The position numbers were made by a program, and so were the translations under genes. 64,000 nucleotides of DNA, taken from the NCBI RefSeq assembly GCF_020463795.1, contig NZ_CP080025.1, forward strand, positions 5,019,501 to 5,083,500, given 5' to 3'. Of this stretch, positions 62,467-64,000 are shown piece after piece; the stretch's first letter is position 1; every line of letters begins with the position of its first letter. This DNA comes from Echinicola marina. GTDB lineage: Bacteria > Bacteroidota > Bacteroidia > Cytophagales > Cyclobacteriaceae. Under the pieces are notes generated by a model. That model did not search any database, had not been told where the DNA came from, and saw only the letters and a list, made by a program, of their open reading frames with translations.

Positions 62467-63267
62467 ATGAATATCAGTATTGTAAAAATTGGCGGTAACG
62501 TCATTGATGATCCGGAAAAACTGGAAGAATTTTTAGCTTTGTTTGCCCGACTGGAAGGAAAAAAAATCCTGGTCCATGGTGGAGGGGTGATGGCTTCCAA
62601 ATTCGGTGAAAGCCTTGGTATAAAACCCAAAATGGTGGATGGAAGAAGGATCACTGATGCAGAGACCTTAGATGTGGTTACCATGGTTTATGCAGGACTG
62701 ATCAATAAAAAGATCGTCGCCCAACTACAGGAATTTAGGCAAAATGCCATGGGCTTTACAGGTGCAGATGGTAATCTTATACGCTCATCAAAAAGGCCAA
62801 TAGGTAAAATTGACTACGGTTTTGTAGGGGATGTCAAGGAAGTGAACACTGATCTTTTGGACTTATTACTTGCAGAAGATATTGTTCCAGTAATATCAGC
62901 CATCACCCATGACAAAAAAGGCAACCTCCTCAATACCAATGCTGATACCATTGCCTCGGAAATTGCTACTTCCATGGCAAAAAAACACATGGTAAAATTG
63001 TACTTCTGTTTCAACAAAGCAGGGGTACTGATCGATGAGCACAATGATGATTCTGTCGTTCCCCGCATCAATGAGGAAATTTACGAAGAACTCAAAAAAG
63101 ACAATGTTATCCATTCCGGTATGATTCCAAAACTGGACAATGCCTTTGCGGCACTTCAAAAAGGAGTCAGCAATGTCTGGCTGGGCAAAGCAGAAAACTT
63201 GTTATTGGCAGCTAAGGGAAAAAAATCGGGCACTAATATAGAAAGACATAAATACGACCTTTATTAA
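62467..63267 (+). CDS. argB: N-acylglutamate kinase
   Basis: 266 aa. Amino-acid kinase fold: VKIGGNVIDD (Lys6 region), LVHGGGVMASKFGESLG (about 36-52), NTNADTIASEIATSMA near 157 and GMIPKLDNAFAAL. It phosphorylates the gamma-carboxyl of N-acylglutamate. There is no N-terminal helix of the arginine-sensitive hexameric type, so feedback by arginine through that helix is unlikely (inference). It lies 30 bp after argF'. Confidence 0.93.
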   Translation: MNISIVKIGGNVIDDPEKLEEFLALFARLEGKKILVHGGGVMASKFGESLGIKPKMVDGRRITDAETLDVVTMVYAGLINKKIVAQLQEFRQNAMGFTGADGNLIRSSKRPIGKIDYGFVGDVKEVNTDLLDLLLAEDIVPVISAITHDKKGNLLNTNADTIASEIATSMAKKHMVKLYFCFNKAGVLIDEHNDDSVVPRINEEIYEELKKDNVIHSGMIPKLDNAFAALQKGVSNVWLGKAENLLLAAKGKKSGTNIERHKYDLY

Positions 63268-63318
63268 AGGGATCCTTATATTTAGCATTAAATTAATTTA
63301 AACAGACCTAGCGGATTC

Positions 63319-64000
63319 ATGGACAAGCTCAAGGAAGAAGCCAAAACTCTTCTAAAGCAGTTGATCGAAACTCCTTCCTTAAGCAGGGAGGAAGATAACA
63401 CAGCCAATATAATAGCTGATTACCTCTTGCGAAAAGGAGTGGAAATCAAGCGAAAAAAGAACAATATCTGGGCCGTCAATAAACACTTTGATTCCCAAAA
63501 GCCCACTATTTTATTGAATTCCCACCATGATACCGTGAAGCCCAATAATGGCTATACAAAAGATCCTTTTAATGCCATCACTGAAGAGGGGAAATTATAT
63601 GGACTGGGTAGTAATGATGCAGGAGGCTGTCTAGTTAGCCTTATTGCTGCATTTGTATATTTCTACGATCACAAACTTCCTTTCAATTTAATCTTGGCCG
63701 CAACAGCAGAAGAAGAAATCAGTGGCAGGGAAGGAATAGCTTATCTTTTAGAGGAACTTCCCAAAATCCATTTGGCCATAGTGGGGGAACCAACTTTATT
63801 GGATGTCGCTGTAGCTGAAAAAGGCCTTATGGTCATTGATGCAACTATCACTGGAAAGGCTGGACATGCTGCAAGAAATGAAGGTATCAATGCCTTATAT
63901 GAAGCATTGCCAGACTTAAATACTATTAAAGACTATAAGTTCAAAAAGGTTTCAGAGTACTTGGGAGAAAGCAAAGTCTCCGCAACTATCATCCAATCAG
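63319..64000 (+). CDS. argE: M20 peptidase, N-acylornithine/N-acylcitrulline deacylase, 5' part
   Basis: The ATG at 63319 opens a frame of 227 codons to the window edge. M20 zinc-peptidase landmarks: LLNSHHDTV (His, Asp metal residues), GLGSNDAGGC (Asp bridging two metals), ATAEEEISGREG (Glu-Glu catalytic base), VGEPT (Glu), and the start of the dimerisation domain (ITGKAGHAARNEG, His). Position at the end of the arg operon identifies it as the ArgE-type deacylase removing the acyl group from acylcitrulline. The 3' part lies outside the window. Confidence 0.88.
   Translation, partial: MDKLKEEAKTLLKQLIETPSLSREEDNTANIIADYLLRKGVEIKRKKNNIWAVNKHFDSQKPTILLNSHHDTVKPNNGYTKDPFNAITEEGKLYGLGSNDAGGCLVSLIAAFVYFYDHKLPFNLILAATAEEEISGREGIAYLLEELPKIHLAIVGEPTLLDVAVAEKGLMVIDATITGKAGHAARNEGINALYEALPDLNTIKDYKFKKVSEYLGESKVSATIIQS

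Noticed and set aside
1-64000. tRNA, rRNA or CRISPR features
   Set aside because: No cloverleaf-like sequence, rRNA segment or regularly spaced repeat array was noticed.

Overview
The window looks like chromosome from a member of the Bacteroidota, most likely order Cytophagales, family Cyclobacteriaceae (Algoriphagus / Cyclobacterium / Echinicola type). Supporting signs are a SusC/SusD pair, a LytS/LytTR two-component pair, a fused CcoN-CcoO cbb3 oxidase subunit, an ECF sigma factor overlapping a membrane-anchored beta-barrel protein, an arginine operon that uses an N-acylated-ornithine carbamoyltransferase (ArgF'), weak Shine-Dalgarno sequences, and several promoters with the Bacteroidota -7 element TAnnTTTG. 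Genus is an inference; no rRNA, tRNA or CRISPR array was seen.

Layout. 0-7.6 kb: the 5' part of a TonB-dependent-receptor-like gene, divergent from lytS/lytR; guanine deaminase; a helical hypothetical; a short leuA; ffh. 7.9-9.7 kb: an apparently intact IS1182-family element. 9.8-16.5 kb: a susCD pair with a divergent LacI-type regulator and two matching operator-like palindromes between them. 16.5-20.7 kb: DUF5777-type barrel, YceI, cytochrome-like lipoprotein and CHRD lipoprotein, then a barrel/anti-sigma-like protein and its ECF sigma factor. 21-30.2 kb: a complete cbb3 oxidase locus (ccoI-S-NO-Q-P-G-H and a SafE-like permease) led by a USP-like gene. 30.3-33.8 kb: an FNR-like regulator and a YceI/porin/YceI operon. 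34-45 kb: M48 protease, a four-repeat CHRD lipoprotein, NYN/LOTUS protein, GluQ-type synthetase, S10 peptidase, lipoprotein, WYL regulator, GT-C-type membrane protein. 45-50.4 kb: smc, then a translationally coupled Mrr-type endonuclease and EEP-family nuclease. 50.5-56.7 kb: B12-radical SAM protein, serpin, FrnE/DsbA, a 51-aa zinc-ribbon membrane protein, and an XRE-Fic protein. 57-64 kb: the arginine operon GNAT-argG-argC-argD-argF'-argB-argE (argE runs off the end).

How it fits together. Three palindromes of the form TGAYAAAARTCA lie upstream of the FNR-like gene, the USP-cco operon and the YceI-porin operon. Each is followed by an exact TAnnTTTG element, at centre-to-TA spacings of 30.5, 51.5 and 51.5 bp; the two spacings differ by exactly 21 bp (two helical turns). 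This suggests one FNR-like protein controls micro-oxic respiration and an associated envelope module. The arginine operon probably works with N-succinylated intermediates: ArgF' has Val at the position that is Pro in the B. fragilis succinylornithine enzyme and Glu in the acetylornithine enzyme. The leading GNAT gene is the obvious candidate for the acyl-glutamate-forming step, and the operon has a long leader with a 39-codon ORF containing three AGG arginine codons near its stop.

Best candidates for undescribed biology: the FNR-like regulon with its two promoter geometries, the arginine leader plus GNAT, the Mrr-EEP nuclease pair, the paired YceI/beta-barrel/CHRD envelope modules, and the HTH-Fic gene whose -7 box sits inside a palindrome.
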